From Chloroflexia bacterium (GTDB lineage Bacteria; Chloroflexota; Chloroflexia; Thermomicrobiales; JALYUS01), in the NCBI GenBank assembly GCA_025924435.1, contig JAICIL010000008.1, positions 1-31,181 of the forward strand: a stretch of 31,181 bases of DNA, written 5' to 3'. A model generated the notes under the pieces. That model was not told the DNA's origin and searched no databases. It was given only the letters and a program-made list of their open reading frames with translations. The translations under genes were made by a program, and so were the position numbers. Shown here piece by piece: positions 29,750-31,181 of this stretch (within the stretch, counting starts at the first letter, position 1; each line of letters opens with the position of its first letter).

Positions 29750-31181
29750 CGCCCGATCGGCACGGTGCCACGCCCGACGGGGATCAACGCGCGGACCAAT
29801 CCGGTGGCGCCGCGCCCATCGCCTCAACACTCCATCCCCTCGCGTGGCTCGCCTGGGCGGTCGCGTGCACGCTGGTGGTGGCGACGACGCGCGATCCGCT
29901 CTACCTGCTGCTCGTGACGCTCTGCGCCGGGGCCGCGTACCGCGCCGCGCGCGGCGCGCGACCGGAAACGGGCGCGCGCTGGTCGCTCGTCCTGCGCGCG
30001 GCATGGACACTCGCGACCATCTCGATCCTTTTCAACACGCTGACCGTCCACGCCGGAGACCGCGCGCTCTTCGCGCTGCCGCGCGCCCTGCCGCTCGTCG
30101 GGGCGGTGATCGGCGGGGCGGTGACGCTCAACGCGCTGCTCTACGGCCTCGTCGCCGCGCTCGCCCTCGGCACGCTCATCCTCGTCTTCGCGGCGCTCAA
30201 CGCCGCAGTCGGCTACGAGGAATTGCTCCGCCTCCTGCCCCGTCCGCTCACCGGCCTCGGCGTGACGATGACGGTCGCCCTCGGCTTCCTGCCCCAAACC
30301 ATCGCAGCGCTCGGCGAGGTGCGGGAGGCGCAGGCGGTGCGCGGCCACACGCCCCGACGCGGGCTGCGCGGGGGTCTTTTGGACAGCATGCCGCCGCTCG
30401 TCGTGCCGGTGCTCGCGCTCGGCCTCGAACGGGCGATCGCGCTCGCCGAGGCGATGGCGGCGCGCGGCTTCGGCGTCCCACAAACCGGGAGCGTCCGCAT
30501 CCGGCGCACGTCCTATCGTGCCCAGCCGTGGCGGATGCCCGGCAGCATCGTGACCGCCGGTGCGGCCATCACCGCCGTCGCGGTCGCGGCGGTCGCTCTC
30601 GGTGGAAGTGCGCTCGTCTATTACCCGTACCCAATCCTGCTTTGGCCGCCTTTTACCCCCCTGATTGGCCTCGCGCTGCTGCCTCTGCTGCTGCCCGCGC
30701 TGGTGGTGCCGTACGCGGGGATCGGCCCACCCCCGGCCCCTCCCGCGTCGGGAGGGGAGAGGGGCAGGCTGGCTCATCCGGCTGCTCCGCTGAATGCCAG
30801 GATGCGCGACGCCGGTTCCCTCTCCCGACGCGGGAGGGAATCAGGGGGTGGGCACGTCGCCCGCCTCGATCGCGTCACGTATGCCTATCCCCACGTGGCG
30901 GCATTGACGCTCGATACCGTCTCCTGGGATATGTGTGAACACGGCCCGACACTCCTGCTCGGCCCGTCGGGTGCGGGGAAATCCACGCTGCTCCGCACCT
31001 TCAACGGCCTCGTGCCGCACTTCACCGGCGGGCGGTTCGGCGGCGCGGCGACCGTAGCCGGGCGTGCGGCGCACCGCGACGGGCCGCGCGGGATGAGCGG
31101 GGTCGTCGGCATGCTCTTCCAGGACCCGGAAGCGGCCGCCGTCGCGCCGCGCGTCGCGGACGACGTCGCCTTCGCGCTCGA
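29746..31181 (+). CDS. Fused ECF transporter: EcfT transmembrane subunit plus EcfA ATPase, 3' end outside window
   Basis: One frame of 478 codons runs from ATG 29746 (overlapping the cbiA stop) to the window edge without a stop. Residues about 30-325 are an EcfT/CbiQ-like membrane protein, with both coupling motifs: EVREAQAVRGH (near 190-200) and EAMAARGFG (near 232-240). Residues from about 371 on are an ECF ABC ATPase: RLDRVTYAYP, Walker A GPSGAGKS at 406-413 and Q-loop Gln459 in LFQDPEA. Signature and Walker B lie outside the window. The 43 residues between them (about 327-369) come from a palindromic repeat. A separate ATPase start at ATG 30802 is possible, but it has no ribosome site. 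It should energise vitamin uptake; the S component is not in view. Corrinoid is the inferred cargo. Confidence 0.85.
   Translation, partial: MTPDRHGATPDGDQRADQSGGAAPIASTLHPLAWLAWAVACTLVVATTRDPLYLLLVTLCAGAAYRAARGARPETGARWSLVLRAAWTLATISILFNTLTVHAGDRALFALPRALPLVGAVIGGAVTLNALLYGLVAALALGTLILVFAALNAAVGYEELLRLLPRPLTGLGVTMTVALGFLPQTIAALGEVREAQAVRGHTPRRGLRGGLLDSMPPLVVPVLALGLERAIALAEAMAARGFGVPQTGSVRIRRTSYRAQPWRMPGSIVTAGAAITAVAVAAVALGGSALVYYPYPILLWPPFTPLIGLALLPLLLPALVVPYAGIGPPPAPPASGGERGRLAHPAAPLNARMRDAGSLSRRGRESGGGHVARLDRVTYAYPHVAALTLDTVSWDMCEHGPTLLLGPSGAGKSTLLRTFNGLVPHFTGGRFGGAATVAGRAAHRDGPRGMSGVVGMLFQDPEAAAVAPRVADDVAFAL
30725..30853 (+). repeat. Composite palindromic element forming the EcfT-EcfA linker
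   Basis: Terminal inverted repeats GCCCACCCCC (30725-30734) and GGGGGTGGGC (30844-30853) enclose two hairpins: CCCCTCCCG-CGT-CGGGAGGGG at 30737-30757, and one at about 30817-30839 with core CTCCCGACGCGGGAG. The length of 129 bp equals 43 codons, and all are sense codons in the EcfT-EcfA frame. It has the same layout as the paired palindromes at 3798-3908. Confidence 0.8.

Noticed and set aside
29631..30938. 435-codon plus-strand frame over the ECF gene
   Set aside because: It is in a different frame from the EcfT motifs and is Arg/Pro-rich; the real frame starts at 29746 and has no stop in the window.

Overview
The window is a GC-rich (about 70%), densely coded bacterial chromosome segment with short spacers and bicistronic ATGA overlaps. 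The gene mix suggests Chloroflexota (Thermomicrobia-like): a cyclase/NB-ARC/TPR fusion, an F420-type luciferase-like oxidoreductase, a TgpA-like transglutaminase, and a cobalamin riboswitch ahead of an ECF-type operon. This placement is inference; no rRNA or other marker gene is present. Recurrent promoter-like elements resemble TTGCGC - 17/18 bp - TATGCT/GATACT. No tRNA, rRNA, CRISPR array, transposase or phage gene was seen.

Layout. 1-3.8 kb: a decayed CPA2-type antiporter on the minus strand (two in-frame TAG codons, no Asp-Asp motif) faces an intact antiporter with a universal-stress-like C-terminus. 3.9-7.0 kb: a 1,020-residue class III cyclase/NB-ARC/TPR protein with 120-bp repeats. 7.1-9.9 kb: a membrane transglutaminase. 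10.1-11.8 kb: a stand-alone ThDP-dependent enzyme. 11.9-19.4 kb: a minus-strand block read as E1-alpha, E1-beta and E2 of an acetoin/pyruvate dehydrogenase-like complex, then an SDR, a ketopantoate-reductase-like protein, an unrecognised protein and an Ldh_2-family dehydrogenase. 19.5-21.7 kb: a luciferase-like oxidoreductase and a second Ldh_2 dehydrogenase on the plus strand. Together 10-21.7 kb looks like a catabolic island for hydroxy/oxo acids or related small carbonyl compounds; the substrate cannot be read from sequence. 21.7-23.6 kb: a second SDR and an HTH_42 protein carrying a QAQ motif like that of AlkZ-type DNA glycosylases. 23.8-26.0 kb: two HAD hydrolases and a DinB-like protein.

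26.0-31.2 kb is the most interesting part: promoter, cobalamin riboswitch, a secreted alpha/alpha-toroid protein, a membrane-anchored DUF4430 protein, cobyrinate a,c-diamide synthase (CbiA), and one uninterrupted reading frame joining an ECF transmembrane subunit (EcfT) to an ECF ATPase. The first two proteins correspond in fold type and order to the two domains of animal intrinsic factor/transcobalamin. I read the cluster as a B12-controlled corrinoid capture and uptake operon with a split intrinsic-factor-like receptor.

A second theme is a dense population of intergenic palindromes of at least seven sequence families, many with arms built from 7-9 bp tandem units. They sit between nearly all genes, and several have entered genes: one forms the E2 inter-domain linker, one forms the EcfT-EcfA linker, one supplies the E1-alpha stop codon, one supplies a ribosome binding site, and one 42-bp perfect stem places the start of the DUF4430 gene in its loop.
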